Of a DNA stretch of 64,000 nt, positions 51,066-60,055 are shown in pieces. The stretch is from Halovenus rubra. GTDB lineage: Archaea > Halobacteriota > Halobacteria > Halobacteriales > Haloarculaceae. A program made the translations under genes and the position numbers. How positions within the stretch are numbered: the first letter of the stretch is position 1; the number at the start of each line of letters is the position of its first letter. The stretch spans positions 60,970 through 124,969 of the forward strand of contig NZ_JAODIY010000018.1 of NCBI RefSeq assembly GCF_026586665.1, read 5' to 3'. The notes under the pieces were generated by a model. The model did not search any database, had not been told where the DNA came from, and saw only the letters and a list, made by a program, of their open reading frames with translations.

Positions 51066-51566
51066 ATGAACGCTGCTACAAGATACGTGGAGACATCGAA
51101 GACGAACTCCCCAGTGCACGCGTATGTTGCAGATCATGGGCGAGGCGTCTCGAAAAGTGATATCGAACAGACGACGGTTGCTGGTCGGTCGATAACCCTC
51201 TCTACCGACGTGGATACTGACGACCAGAATCTTATCGCGGACGGGATTCAGGCCACTAACCCGACCGAAAAGGAGTGTTTCGCTAATGCACTGAGGATGT
51301 GGAAGCATAACTCCAGACTCAAATACGTCGAAGGATTCGCAGTGATGAGTGACCTCAACGCCGGTGGCTTCGAACACGCGTGGTGTCTGCTCGATGGAGA
51401 AAAATTAGTCGATCCGACAACAGAATCATTTGATTGCTATCACGGCGTCGTCATCGACGATCCCGAAATCCTACGCCGGTATGCCGATGAGCCCCCTTAC
51501 GAAGGGGTTATCGGGAATCGCAAGAATCAGCGTGAATTTCTTCGAGAGCAGGGTTATGTCGGGTAG
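51066..51566 (+). CDS. Papain-like cysteine hydrolase-like protein
   Basis: A 166-residue protein whose second half looks like a small papain/transglutaminase-type hydrolase: KECFANALRMW with Cys71 at a helix start, the YVEGFAVMSD strand, FEHAWCLLDGEKLVDPT with His104 and Asp116, and YHGVVIDDPE. Cys-His-Asp in this order and spacing is the catalytic triad of that fold. Related small proteins occur in phages and defence islands. ATG at 51066 was preferred to the ATG 57 bp upstream. The 3' end overlaps the Orc1/Cdc6 gene by 13 bp on the opposite strand. Substrate unknown. Confidence 0.6.
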   Translation: MNAATRYVETSKTNSPVHAYVADHGRGVSKSDIEQTTVAGRSITLSTDVDTDDQNLIADGIQATNPTEKECFANALRMWKHNSRLKYVEGFAVMSDLNAGGFEHAWCLLDGEKLVDPTTESFDCYHGVVIDDPEILRRYADEPPYEGVIGNRKNQREFLREQGYVG

Positions 51567-52837
51567 AAATTCAATTGCTGGAGGTCAACATCGATATTTT
51601 CTGACGACCAGTCGTTCGACAGAAATTCTTCAATATCTACCTCGTCCGGGTTTTTGAGATGGTCAAGCGACACGTCGTACTTGCGGAGTAATCGGGTGAA
51701 TCGGCCTGACGTTATGTCCGCCGAGCGGAGTATCAAGCGGGATGATGGGGTCTCGTGTACTGACCACATCCCTCCGCTTCGGCCGATATTCTGATCCTGA
51801 GTGGATACAAGCCTTTTTTCACGAAGATTCACGATGAGCTGTTCAAGCCGTCGTTTCTTAACACTCGTAAGATCAAACGACCCACAATGTTCCTGATATT
51901 CTTCTACGAGTGATTCAGTTGAGACCGGTTTCTCGTCTACTTCGGTATGTGCGGCGATGATCGTACACAAGAGTTGTTCCTTCGGATTAAGCTCCTGAGT
52001 GAAGGTGGTGTGCAGACGTAGGGAATGGAGGGACTCTTTCGCTGTCTGAACGTGGGTTTCTGTCACTTGGTCGGCGTCAGTTGAGTGAGAGGCCACATAG
52101 CCGGCGAGTTCGAGCAATTGCAGGGCATCGGCTGCGCTCCCCGTTTGTTGTCCGATAATGGCCGCGCAGAGTTGGATTGCAGGTTCACAGAATCCGTCGT
52201 CGATGAAAGCTACTTCTGCATGCTGCTGTAGGATTTCCCGTAGTTCGGTGGCCTGGTATGGATTCGTCTTCACCGTGAACATGTATGGTTTGTGGAGGAC
52301 GTCACCTGAGAGGTGGTCATGAAGGCCAGTTGAGTTGGAGATTCCGATGATACCGCACTCAGTGTGATCCGTTCCGTACTCTGAGAGACCGTCCTGCAAC
52401 TCGTGGAACGGAAGGTTGTCTTTCCCAAGTGCTTCGAGGTTCTCCAATAGAATATACCACGTAACACCAGGATCCGACATCTCCTGAAAAATCGCCTCCT
52501 CTAAATCCAGCTGATGCGTCCCTCTTGGATAGTCATCCTCACAGAGCCGGTAGGCAAGTTCGAGATAGATCTTATAGAGGGAATCGTGCTCGCCGCAGTC
52601 GATCGTTATAACTTCAATCTCTGTCTCGACTGCCTGTTCAGCGAGAGTGAGAACGTGGTGGATAACCGTTCGCTTCCCCGTTCCTTGGTCACCACGAACA
52701 AACAGATGGGGCACGCAGAAACCGTCTACGAACTCCTGAAAAACACTAGTCAGTTTGGAGATGGTCTCATCACGCGCAACGATCGTATCGGGCTCGTATC
52801 CGTCACGGAATGGTTGTCTGGTCTTGAAGAGTGTCAT
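51554..52837 (-). CDS. orc1/cdc6: Orc1/Cdc6 replication initiator (plasmid type)
   Basis: A 427-residue AAA+ initiator. Walker A is RGDQGTGKRT (about 48-57), the Walker B strand is WYILLENLEAL with Glu132-Asn133 where acidic pairs are usual, and the sensor-1 strand is CGIIGISNST. The C-terminal winged helix (LEQLIVNLREKRLVSTQ) is present. It should bind origin recognition boxes and start replication of this replicon; matching repeats lie directly upstream (52967) and beyond the next gene (54059, 54219). The ATG at 52837 follows a stretch open to 52900 with an unlikely Ser/Pro-rich start. The divergent Walker B is worth noting but not rare in plasmid paralogues. Confidence 0.86.
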   Translation of the reverse strand: MTLFKTRQPFRDGYEPDTIVARDETISKLTSVFQEFVDGFCVPHLFVRGDQGTGKRTVIHHVLTLAEQAVETEIEVITIDCGEHDSLYKIYLELAYRLCEDDYPRGTHQLDLEEAIFQEMSDPGVTWYILLENLEALGKDNLPFHELQDGLSEYGTDHTECGIIGISNSTGLHDHLSGDVLHKPYMFTVKTNPYQATELREILQQHAEVAFIDDGFCEPAIQLCAAIIGQQTGSAADALQLLELAGYVASHSTDADQVTETHVQTAKESLHSLRLHTTFTQELNPKEQLLCTIIAAHTEVDEKPVSTESLVEEYQEHCGSFDLTSVKKRRLEQLIVNLREKRLVSTQDQNIGRSGGMWSVHETPSSRLILRSADITSGRFTRLLRKYDVSLDHLKNPDEVDIEEFLSNDWSSENIDVDLQQLNFYPT

Positions 52838-53394
52838 GTGAGACGGTATTGTCGAAGGGTAGCTGGCAAGGGTGGGTATACAACTGTATGAATGGGTCAA
52901 ATAAAGGAGTAAGCCCTGAGATTGTGATGATTCTCACTAGTGCCACGTGCTGTAGGTGGGGGGACCCTCACCCCCCATTTCGCACGTTTCTGGTTATTTG
53001 GGAAGGGGGGTGAGGTGAAGAATTGAAAGAAGATCTACAACTCCGTTTACGATAAGTGATGTAGCGGTACTGTATGACTGTCTGGCTGTTATACGGTTTA
53101 CTCCTGTGGAGTTGTGAAAGATCTTGGTTCCTGTAACCGTCTCGTAACACCTCTTATTACATTATATTATATACCTTATGGTATAGGTAATATATGTATA
53201 GTCGAATCGATTATAGAGACGCGATTAACGGTATCTGTATAATGTAGTTTTGAGAAATCCTCTCTCTTAAATGCCGTGAAGGCTCAATACAGTCAAAATA
53301 GGGAACGGGACCCTGACAGCAACTCTTATTCGATGCCTGCGGATCTCTCAGGCCGGATCCACTCCAATTAGGTCAAGCAGTGTCCTGTGGGGAG
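52838..53394. other. Replication origin region, left part
   Basis: Upstream of orc1/cdc6. It contains an ORB-like element (52967-52989), an 11-bp perfect inverted repeat CCTCACCCCCC/GGGGGGTGAGG (52966-52976 and 53005-53015), and an AT-rich stretch at about 53150-53220 that would melt easily, with the palindrome TATACC-TTAT-GGTATA (53170-53185). No gene is present. Confidence 0.7.
52967..52989 (-). promoter_or_regulatory. Origin recognition box-like element A
   Basis: On the minus strand ACGTGCGAAAT followed by GGGGGGTGAG. The same core occurs at 54059 and 54219 on the plus strand, on the far side of the next gene. Confidence 0.65.
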
Positions 53395-53796
53395 TTATTC
53401 TTTGTCGAACTCGGCTTCTAGCTCGGCGAGGTCAGCAGTGAGTTCTTGTTCGTCGATGTCTTCTAGTTGGGGGTCATCTCTGTTGATGTGCTCGTCGTAG
53501 TTCTTGTCGTCGAACATCGTCTTTAGCTGATTGAGGCTCTCGACGTAATGCCGGAGGTCATCTCGGTAATCAAGCGCGTGGTAGTACCTGTCCCCAGTTT
53601 CCCCGATGAGGCCACCGTTGATGAGTCGAGTGAGAGTCGTTGAGACCATTCTATGCGGGATGTCGAGCTGCTCTCGAATATTGTCGGCGCTGAATCTATT
53701 GCCTGGGTTTCTGTAGAGGAACGCCACGATATCGGATTTCGGAGTCCCCGGAATAAGGTCGATATCAGCGTCGTGTGTGTCTGATGGAGGGGACAT
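53395..53796 (-). CDS. Winged-helix DNA-binding protein at the origin
   Basis: A 133-residue protein with a MarR-like winged helix: TPKSDIVAFLYRNPGNRFSA, then DNIREQLDIPHRMVSTTLTR, and the wing LINGGLIGETGDRYY. An acidic helical tail follows (DDPQLEDIDEQELTADLAEL). The chosen ATG at 53796 starts MSPPSDTHDAD; an upstream ATG at 53820 is unlikely. Lying between the ORB-like elements of the orc1/cdc6 origin, it is probably a regulator of plasmid replication or copy number. Function inferred from location. Confidence 0.68.
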   Translation of the reverse strand: MSPPSDTHDADIDLIPGTPKSDIVAFLYRNPGNRFSADNIREQLDIPHRMVSTTLTRLINGGLIGETGDRYYHALDYRDDLRHYVESLNQLKTMFDDKNYDEHINRDDPQLEDIDEQELTADLAELEAEFDKE

Positions 53797-54058
53797 AAGC
53801 TGTAGGTAGTAGTACATCACGGTGTAGTAACGATTTTTCGATCATTTTCAGCGAAAGCCCTCACGAATGGTATTTCCGGCACTCACGGCAAGCGCAGTCT
53901 TGCAGCCCGCAATAATGACGACTAAGCAACTCGCATACTTACTCACCAGATAATTCAGACTTCTATTTTCGAAAGAAACTTCCTGAGCGTGTTTTTATGA
54001 TACGTCCTCATTAATGAAGTACAGAACTTACTCCCAAACCCCCGGTGGGAAATCAGTG

Positions 54059-54081
54059 GAACGTACGAAATGGCGGGTGAG
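54059..54081 (+). promoter_or_regulatory. Origin recognition box-like element B
   Basis: ACGTACGAAATGGCGGGTGAG on the plus strand is a close match to element A, opposite in orientation to it. Confidence 0.6.
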
Positions 54082-54218
54082 TGTGTTCTAAATTGCGTCA
54101 ATGTTGTACAGACACACCTGAAATGCTTGGCATCTGATTATCAACCGCATTCGAGGAAGCGGTCGTTTGGTTGGTTTACCACTCATTGAGATTACACCCC
54201 CCCTCCGCTAAAACAGTC

Positions 54219-54241
54219 TAACGTGCGAAATCTGGGGTGAG
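54219..54241 (+). promoter_or_regulatory. Origin recognition box-like element C
   Basis: ACGTGCGAAAT then CTGGGGTGAG on the plus strand. Same core as elements A and B. Together they define a box family bound most simply by the neighbouring Orc1/Cdc6. Confidence 0.6.
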
Positions 54242-54554
54242 TGAGGGGTGTTCAAGACCAGGTCTCTGCACGTACAAACTCGGGTACGACAGTGTTCGTT
54301 CCCAAAGCCAATCGAGCCGACCAGAGAGTGCGAATGGCTCTCGCAACTTCAGCAATAGTGGGATGACCTGGGGTGCCGGTATTCTCCCGAACACGGTACG
54401 GTTTCACAGACGTAATATTATGAGACCTGATCGCATTTTCGTTGCGATATGGTCGTGCTGTGAATCGGCGTGAAATGCTGTGAATATGCTTTAGAGAGGT
54501 TCTGATCACCATTTAGCACAAACCAAATACCTGTAGAGGATGTAACATTGAATA

Positions 54555-55793
54555 ATGCGATTGAGTCCATTCGAACCAGCCACCAATGACAAGTGGCCCT
54601 ACGGTGCACCACTTTATGGCAGAGCCGGAACTCCGCATCCTGAACATCCATGCGCGTTCGAGGTGTTCCCAGCACGACCGGATGAAGACCTCCCCAACGC
54701 GCATCGGATTCCGCGAAATAACGAGGAATACGACGCAGATTCGATTGGGTTCGACATTACAAAACCAGATCCGGATCTCAAACACATACTGACAATAAAT
54801 ACGTTTGAACGCCCGACGTTACGATGGCACACAAGGGACCAGTTCAAGAATGAGTTTTTGTACGACCCACTAAATTCTCCACGACCACAAGGTATACGTC
54901 CCGAAGAATGGAAGCGGCAGGCGAAGAAACGGGCACGAACCGGAACTGATCCGACTGTCGCTCTTACCAGTGATCGGAAAACGTTGCTGACGCGAATCGC
55001 AAAACTCTGGAACGGGGAAACTGTCTGTGGTGTTCATCTCCTCGCAGACCAAGCTCCTAGTATCACCCACCTCACAACGGGCCTCAATGAGAACAGGTTG
55101 AAGCGTCTCTACTACAACACGGATATCGGACGAGAGACCCTCCGTGCCTTCAAGGACGCTGACTGGTTCGAGCCGACGACCGGGTTTCTGAAGCCGACAA
55201 CCGTGTTCCGAAAGCAAGTCTGGTACGACCTCAATAGCAAAGCACGGACACTATTCAAAAACCACGACGACCTCCCACGACTATATGGCGATCCAATGGA
55301 AGGCCTCACACACCGCCTTACTGTCGGACTCGTCTGCCTACGCAACGCACTTCGTGGATGGCGATATAGCTCGTATACTGACTGGGGCACCTATACGCTC
55401 GACGCCGTCGGGACAGACAAGGACGGACAGATACACGCGTATGAGATACTCACAGGCCATAACAACTGGAAACTTCACCGGGATACGTACCGGAAAATGA
55501 CACGCTTAGATCAGAGCGGAAACAAGCCGATTGCAGTCTTTGATTCCCGTTCAACCGCGTATTCAGTATTCAACCACTGGCATAGAGAAGGACTTGGAGA
55601 GCTACCAAACGGACCATTTCAGTCTGACTACAGTATCGAGAATGGGCGCGATCAGATCGAAACCGCATATCAAGATCCCCAGTACGACTGGGTGGTCGCT
55701 GACTGGACGACGACGTGGAAACTCAAACAACAACTCTTCGGCCAAGATGGCCCGGAACTCACTCACTCCGAAATAACATCGATAAATTGGTAA
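54555..55793 (+). CDS. Plasmid-type protein with possible nuclease-like C-terminus
   Basis: A 412-residue protein next to the replication region. The N-terminal 170 residues are Pro/charge-rich with no recognised domain. From about residue 250 the pattern EGLTHRLTVGLVCLRNALRG, YTLDAVGTDKDGQIHAYEIL and DSRSTAYSVFNHWH, ending PQYDWVVADWTTTWKLKQQL, resembles replication-relaxation and PD-(D/E)XK-like proteins (a histidine after a helix, then strands with Asp and Glu). Proteins like this are frequent on haloarchaeal plasmids. Exact role unknown; DNA processing during replication or transfer is plausible. Confidence 0.58.
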   Translation: MRLSPFEPATNDKWPYGAPLYGRAGTPHPEHPCAFEVFPARPDEDLPNAHRIPRNNEEYDADSIGFDITKPDPDLKHILTINTFERPTLRWHTRDQFKNEFLYDPLNSPRPQGIRPEEWKRQAKKRARTGTDPTVALTSDRKTLLTRIAKLWNGETVCGVHLLADQAPSITHLTTGLNENRLKRLYYNTDIGRETLRAFKDADWFEPTTGFLKPTTVFRKQVWYDLNSKARTLFKNHDDLPRLYGDPMEGLTHRLTVGLVCLRNALRGWRYSSYTDWGTYTLDAVGTDKDGQIHAYEILTGHNNWKLHRDTYRKMTRLDQSGNKPIAVFDSRSTAYSVFNHWHREGLGELPNGPFQSDYSIENGRDQIETAYQDPQYDWVVADWTTTWKLKQQLFGQDGPELTHSEITSINW

Positions 55794-56233
55794 TTTGGAT
55801 TCCAGACCTACCGCTACCCGCCCCTGAATGGGGGACAGTACACTAGTTATACTGGTCTATTTTGAACGCGCTATTCCCGTGTTTTTCACCGCTAGAACCC
55901 GTTCCGGAGCACATTTTCACTCTGGAAGACTTCCTCCAAAACAAGCTGTGTCAGTATCTGTATGTATTGAACTGTACGATGGGTCCCTTGTAATCGAAGG
56001 ATAGGATGGTGTTGCGGGCTAATTGATTCTTACAACGCGATCTCAAATTTTGAATTACAACGGAGCTGTAAGCCCAATAGCTGCTGAGTAGAAAATCCCA
56101 GACAGATACAAATGGGATATAGTTCCGTAATTGAAAGCTGCAATGCCTTATTTGGAACCACCCGACACCAGCATAATTGATATCTGAGATGTGGTTTTCA
56201 GAATTAGCGGATGGTGCCGATATTGAGGGAGTT
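55794..56233. other. Intergenic stretch beyond the par operon
   Basis: No gene is seen. At 55843-55855 lies CTAGTTATACTGG, a close relative of CCAGTTATACTAG at 57559-57571 in front of parA. Such paired sites on both sides of a par locus are what a partition site would look like. Confidence 0.45.
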
Positions 56234-56671
56234 TTAGTTTGAGTCTTCTTCGTAGCGGTATCCCCAATCTCGAAGTTCGTCAGCGACTTCGTCTAAGTGG
56301 TGTGCTCCAACACGAACGAGTGCCTCACGGATATCGGTCAGCAACACGTCGGTCCCAAGTTCCTGTTCAAGTCTACGTTCCACATCGGATTCAACTTGTT
56401 CCGTTTCCTCACGTAGAAAATACTGCACCATCGTTCGATCAGCCTTGACATTACTCCTGGCGAAAATATACGGCAGTTCTTCCCGATCAGATGCGGCTGA
56501 AGAGGTAGATGACCGAGTCTCAGACGTGGTTTTTTGCTCTTCTGCATCCGGCTGTGTTCTGCCGATCGATTCTTCCTCTTGATTGGCATTGTCTGTATCC
56601 TCTGATGTACTGTCGTCGGACTCATTGGCGAACGGATCGCTCCCAGAGCCTGATTTCATGCCGTCTGTCAT
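56234..56671 (-). CDS. ParA partner, candidate centromere-binding protein
   Basis: A 145-residue protein with a long acidic Ser/Thr/Glu-rich N-terminus (1-75) and a C-terminal helical domain: YIFARSNVKADRTMVQYFLR, EETEQVESDVERRLEQELG and VLLTDIREALVRVGAHHLDE. ATG at 56671 overlaps the ParA stop by 4 bp (ATGA), the usual order parA then parB-like gene. It probably binds the plasmid partition site. The helix REALVRVGAHHLDEVADELR recalls RHH- or HTH-free haloarchaeal partners; no ParB nuclease-like motif is present. Confidence 0.68.
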   Translation of the reverse strand: MTDGMKSGSGSDPFANESDDSTSEDTDNANQEEESIGRTQPDAEEQKTTSETRSSTSSAASDREELPYIFARSNVKADRTMVQYFLREETEQVESDVERRLEQELGTDVLLTDIREALVRVGAHHLDEVADELRDWGYRYEEDSN

Positions 56672-57501
56672 TCGCCCACCTCCGCGATATGCGCTGCAAG
56701 GTCACGTAACTTGTCCAGTGTTTCGACCTCGTAATCTCGCCGTCGGTTCCGGTGATAACCTACGTAGTGATAGGCTGTACAGCGCTGATCCCAGCAACCA
56801 TCGAATAACGATGACCTGTCGCGTAACGCGACTGGAGCGCTGTGTCCCAGTTCTCGAATCTGTTCTAAGTATTGGTCTCGATCCGCTGTTTTTCCTATTC
56901 CGTTTGGGACGATCGCAAGCACACCGACATCAATCTCCAATGCGTCTTCAAGATTTACGACCATATCCTGAATCCCTTCAACGGACTGGATGCCCTTTCC
57001 AGTGGGCTCAACGGGGAGGACGAGCGATCGGGTTGCAGCTACAGCGTTATACAAGTGCGGACCAGCTGTCGCAGGTGGATCGACGATAATTGTATCGTAG
57101 TTCTCTGGGACTTTCGCCCCAACCAAGACTTCTCGGAGGCGGTCATTCGGAGTGAATGATTCACCTAGATCCTCAGCCATTTCTTCTGCCTTTGACAACA
57201 GCTTCGGCAGGCTTTCGAGCATGTTGTGGGAAGGGACGATGTCGAAACCGTAAGGAGTCTCGTGAACGAGGTCATCGAAATTTCCCTTTGGTCGGTCAAT
57301 GAGATGCCGAGCGATGTTGTCAGCTTCCCCGTTGTCACGAGGGGCAGAGATTCCCAGTAGGTATGTCAAGGAACCCTGTTGAGGGTCTAAGTCAATGACT
57401 AGAACGTCGCGTCCTTGCTGGGCGTGAGCGTCTGCGAGATTCGCGGCGAGAGTGCTTTTCCCGACGCCCCCAGCCTCAGAGTACGTCGTGTACGTGAGCA
57501 T
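56668..57501 (-). CDS. parA: ParA-family partition ATPase
   Basis: A 277-residue P-loop ATPase of the ParA/Soj type. Walker A is SEAGGVGKST (residues about 8-17), Walker A' is VLVIDLDPQQGSL, and Walker B is DTIIVDPPATAGPHLYNAV. The signature lysine of the deviant Walker motif (KGGVGKT) is Ala here (AGGVGKS); haloarchaeal plasmid ParAs often show this. It would form dynamic filaments or a gradient that moves plasmid copies apart. ATG at 57501 (MLTYTTYSEAGG) chosen; an in-frame start four codons earlier is possible. Iteron-like repeats lie just upstream at 57537-57588. Confidence 0.84.
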   Translation of the reverse strand: MLTYTTYSEAGGVGKSTLAANLADAHAQQGRDVLVIDLDPQQGSLTYLLGISAPRDNGEADNIARHLIDRPKGNFDDLVHETPYGFDIVPSHNMLESLPKLLSKAEEMAEDLGESFTPNDRLREVLVGAKVPENYDTIIVDPPATAGPHLYNAVAATRSLVLPVEPTGKGIQSVEGIQDMVVNLEDALEIDVGVLAIVPNGIGKTADRDQYLEQIRELGHSAPVALRDRSSLFDGCWDQRCTAYHYVGYHRNRRRDYEVETLDKLRDLAAHIAEVGE

Positions 57502-57536
57502 GTATACACACAAGTTATGCTTACGTAAAAAGATAA

Positions 57537-57588
57537 TTAGACCAAGTAGTTAGACTAACCAGTTATACTAGAGCATTAGATCTTTCAT
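57537..57588. repeat. Iteron-like array upstream of parA (13-bp period)
   Basis: TTAGAC occurs at 57537 and 57550, TTATAC at 57563 and TTAGAT at 57576, each exactly 13 bp apart. Such a regular short repeat in front of parA fits a partition site or autoregulatory site for ParA or its partner. Confidence 0.65.
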
Positions 57589-57667
57589 AGGGTGAATAAC
57601 GCCATCATATATTGGATCCTGATGCTGACGCGAACGCTATTGTTTCTCGACTAGGTAGTTCGATGGG

Positions 57668-58558
57668 ATGACCACGTACGTTCCATCTTATCTTAGACCA
57701 TTGAGTCAGATCCGGACAGGTAATCAGTCGCAGGTTGACCAAAAAGCGGACGAAGTTCAAACGGTGCACTACGATGGGGATCACTTGGAATTTCGACAGA
57801 CCGAGTCGTTCGATCTCTGGGTCAACAAGCAAGCGTATCACGGTCAGGAAGTGGTCACTAGTGACCGTGAGATCCGTGTGGAGGAATCTGTAGACCACCC
57901 GAGTCGTCACTGGTGGATTGTTATCGAGAACTTCTTAGAAACGCTAGAGCCGCCTCTCAGAGATCACGCAGACATCTTCGATTTGTTGATTGCGCTTAAT
58001 TTGTGTACCGATGACCCAGTGTTCTTCTCTCAAAGTCCCGGTCAAGTGGTCTCGGGAGCATACACATCAAAGAGGGGTGCACTGGAGTTCCAGTCTCACC
58101 TCTCCATAGGCAACTTTGCGACAGCGCTACTCGGAATGAACGAGATTCCAGAGGAAGTTGAGATTGTCGGGGACGTTGTTCCCGTGTATCGAGACGTCCG
58201 GGAGTACCGCTCAAAACGGATCGAATCAGATACAGAGGCCGATATCCGTGTTGCGCTACATATGTATGACGACGCACTGTCGTCGGATCTCTGGACTGCT
58301 GCGGCGAACTTCTACTACGTCTGCGAGAACACCCTCTCTCCCGGACGCTACGAAAAGGATCAGGTGATAGCCGAGTGTACCGGAATGAACGTGGAGGATG
58401 CCGAGGCGTGGCGCGAGATGGTCAACCGAGTGAAACACCCAGATAAGGGGGATGCCGAAGGGATACTCGACCGAGACGATCTGGCAATTCCACGGCTGTG
58501 GCAGATGCGGAGTGCCGCGAATTCCGCCCTCAAACAAACTCTGGAGAAGAATCGATAA
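57668..58558 (+). CDS. Unknown protein with HEPN-like C-terminal helices
   Basis: A 296-residue protein. The first 180 residues are mixed. The C-terminal part shows ANFYYVCENTL, VEDAEAWREMVNRVKHPDKG and the helix ALHMYDDALSSDLW, with R-V-K-H-P-D as a possible R-x-x-x-H of HEPN-like RNases (Apea type). The rest does not match a known family. It lies between the par locus and the second recombinase; an RNase-type toxin or defence protein is a guess. ATG at 57668. Confidence 0.5.
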   Translation: MTTYVPSYLRPLSQIRTGNQSQVDQKADEVQTVHYDGDHLEFRQTESFDLWVNKQAYHGQEVVTSDREIRVEESVDHPSRHWWIVIENFLETLEPPLRDHADIFDLLIALNLCTDDPVFFSQSPGQVVSGAYTSKRGALEFQSHLSIGNFATALLGMNEIPEEVEIVGDVVPVYRDVREYRSKRIESDTEADIRVALHMYDDALSSDLWTAAANFYYVCENTLSPGRYEKDQVIAECTGMNVEDAEAWREMVNRVKHPDKGDAEGILDRDDLAIPRLWQMRSAANSALKQTLEKNR

Positions 58559-58740
58559 ATGGAGTATGACCAATGTACTCAGTGAGCGTCGCAGAATGCT
58601 CTATTAGCTTCTGTTGTTAGCAGTCCGTCTGATAGCATCATATCCGGATGACATCAGTGATTGTCCTCTGGGCAGACTATTGGATTCAAGTTGGCAAAAA
58701 ATTCGCCCGTCCTGCAATCTAAAGCCTGGCTGGTGCGCTA

Positions 58741-59928
58741 ATGACAAAGAACGCCGACAGTCAAATTGAGACGCTTCGAGAGAAAATCCGAAACGACGAC
58801 CGAAAGCTGGACGAAGCAAATCGTGATGCACTGCTGGAGTTCAGTAACGAACTTTTCCTCATTCCCAGCCAAGTCGGAGATCAACGACATATCAAGCTTC
58901 TCCGACATAATGTGAGGATGGCGGAGCATGCTGGTAGTCCGGTAGACGCGCTCGAAAGTGAGGATGCAGCGAAAGAGATTGTCCGGTGGATTCACCGTAC
59001 ATACGACAATGCAGAGACCAACCGTGATTACCGCGTCGCGCTGAAGCAGTTCGGACGGCGCGTCACTGACCAGAACGGAGATGATCCACCCGAGTCGATG
59101 GGGTGGATTCCGTCGAACACACCGAGTACGTACGACCCAGCGCCTGAACCCAGTAATATGCTTCAGTGGAAGGAGGACGTGCTCCCATTGATCAAAGCGA
59201 CCCGAAACCCCCGTGATGCAGCACTCATCGCGGTTGGGTGGGATTCAGGTTCCCGCTCCGGTGAACTTCGCGCCCTCACGGTCGGTGATGTTACGGACTA
59301 CGAGCATGGGTATCAGATCACGGTACAGGGAAAGATGGGGCAGCGGACAGTTCCTCTTATTCCGAGTGTCCCATTTCTTCAACGATGGCTCGCTGCCCAT
59401 CCGAGCGATGATCCTAAGTCACCTCTCTGGAGCAAATTGACCAAGCCAGAGGCACCGAGTTATAATGCACTTCGAACGGCCGTGAAGGATGCTGCTGACC
59501 GAGCAGGAGTGGATAAACCGGTCACATTTACGAACCTCCGCAAATCCAGTGCGTCTCACTTGGCTTCTCGCGGCCTGAATCAAGCCCACATCGAAGATCA
59601 TCATGGCTGGACTCGCGGAAGCGACGTCGCTTCCCGATACGTGTCCGTGTTTGCAGACGATACGGGTCGAGAAGTCGCTCGTGTCCACGGCTTAGAAATT
59701 GATGAGGAAGATGAACCAGATGCCACGGCTCCAGTTGAATGTCCGCGGTGTCATCAACAAACACCACGAGAGATGGATCACTGTCTCCACTGCCGACAGA
59801 CGATTGATAAGGAGGCGGCACTTCAGCGGGAACAGACTTGTGAGTGGTGTGGATCCTCAATTTCAAGCTATACTGAGCACATCCCGACCTGCGCTGATGT
59901 TGAGGTAGTGCAGAGGAAATCCCGGTGA
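58741..59928 (+). CDS. Tyrosine recombinase/integrase with zinc-finger tail
   Basis: A 395-residue recombinase. An N-terminal SAM-like arm (about 1-125) is followed by the catalytic domain: Arg172 (DSGSRSGELRAL), Lys198 (QGKMGQRT), the H-x-x-R box where Arg267 is present but the histidine position is Thr264 (TFTNLRKSSASHL), His287 and His288 (IEDHHGW) and nucleophile Tyr300 (VASRYVSVF). After residue 330 come two zinc fingers: CPRCHQ with CLHC, and CEWCG with a His/Cys pair near HIPTC. The missing H of the H-x-x-R box is unusual and may lower activity. Such proteins insert and excise haloarchaeal plasmids and proviruses. Confidence 0.84.
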   Translation: MTKNADSQIETLREKIRNDDRKLDEANRDALLEFSNELFLIPSQVGDQRHIKLLRHNVRMAEHAGSPVDALESEDAAKEIVRWIHRTYDNAETNRDYRVALKQFGRRVTDQNGDDPPESMGWIPSNTPSTYDPAPEPSNMLQWKEDVLPLIKATRNPRDAALIAVGWDSGSRSGELRALTVGDVTDYEHGYQITVQGKMGQRTVPLIPSVPFLQRWLAAHPSDDPKSPLWSKLTKPEAPSYNALRTAVKDAADRAGVDKPVTFTNLRKSSASHLASRGLNQAHIEDHHGWTRGSDVASRYVSVFADDTGREVARVHGLEIDEEDEPDATAPVECPRCHQQTPREMDHCLHCRQTIDKEAALQREQTCEWCGSSISSYTEHIPTCADVEVVQRKSR

Positions 59929-60055
59929 CAATCAGCTAGTCGTCGAATATCTATAACCCCTTCTTTGCGTGACTGTTCAGTTCTCATCTGAGCTTGTAAC
60001 GTCCACTAGTTCATGCCATGTATATTTTTGACGCCACCGACAGATGGGAGAAGTA

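Larger units (their letters stand above)
53797..54554. other. Replication origin region, right part
   Basis: A 758-bp gene-free stretch with ORB-like elements B (54059) and C (54219) in one orientation. Just before element C is a C-run (ACACCCCCCCTCCGC), which may mirror the G-run of an opposing box. No gene frame looks real here. Confidence 0.6.
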
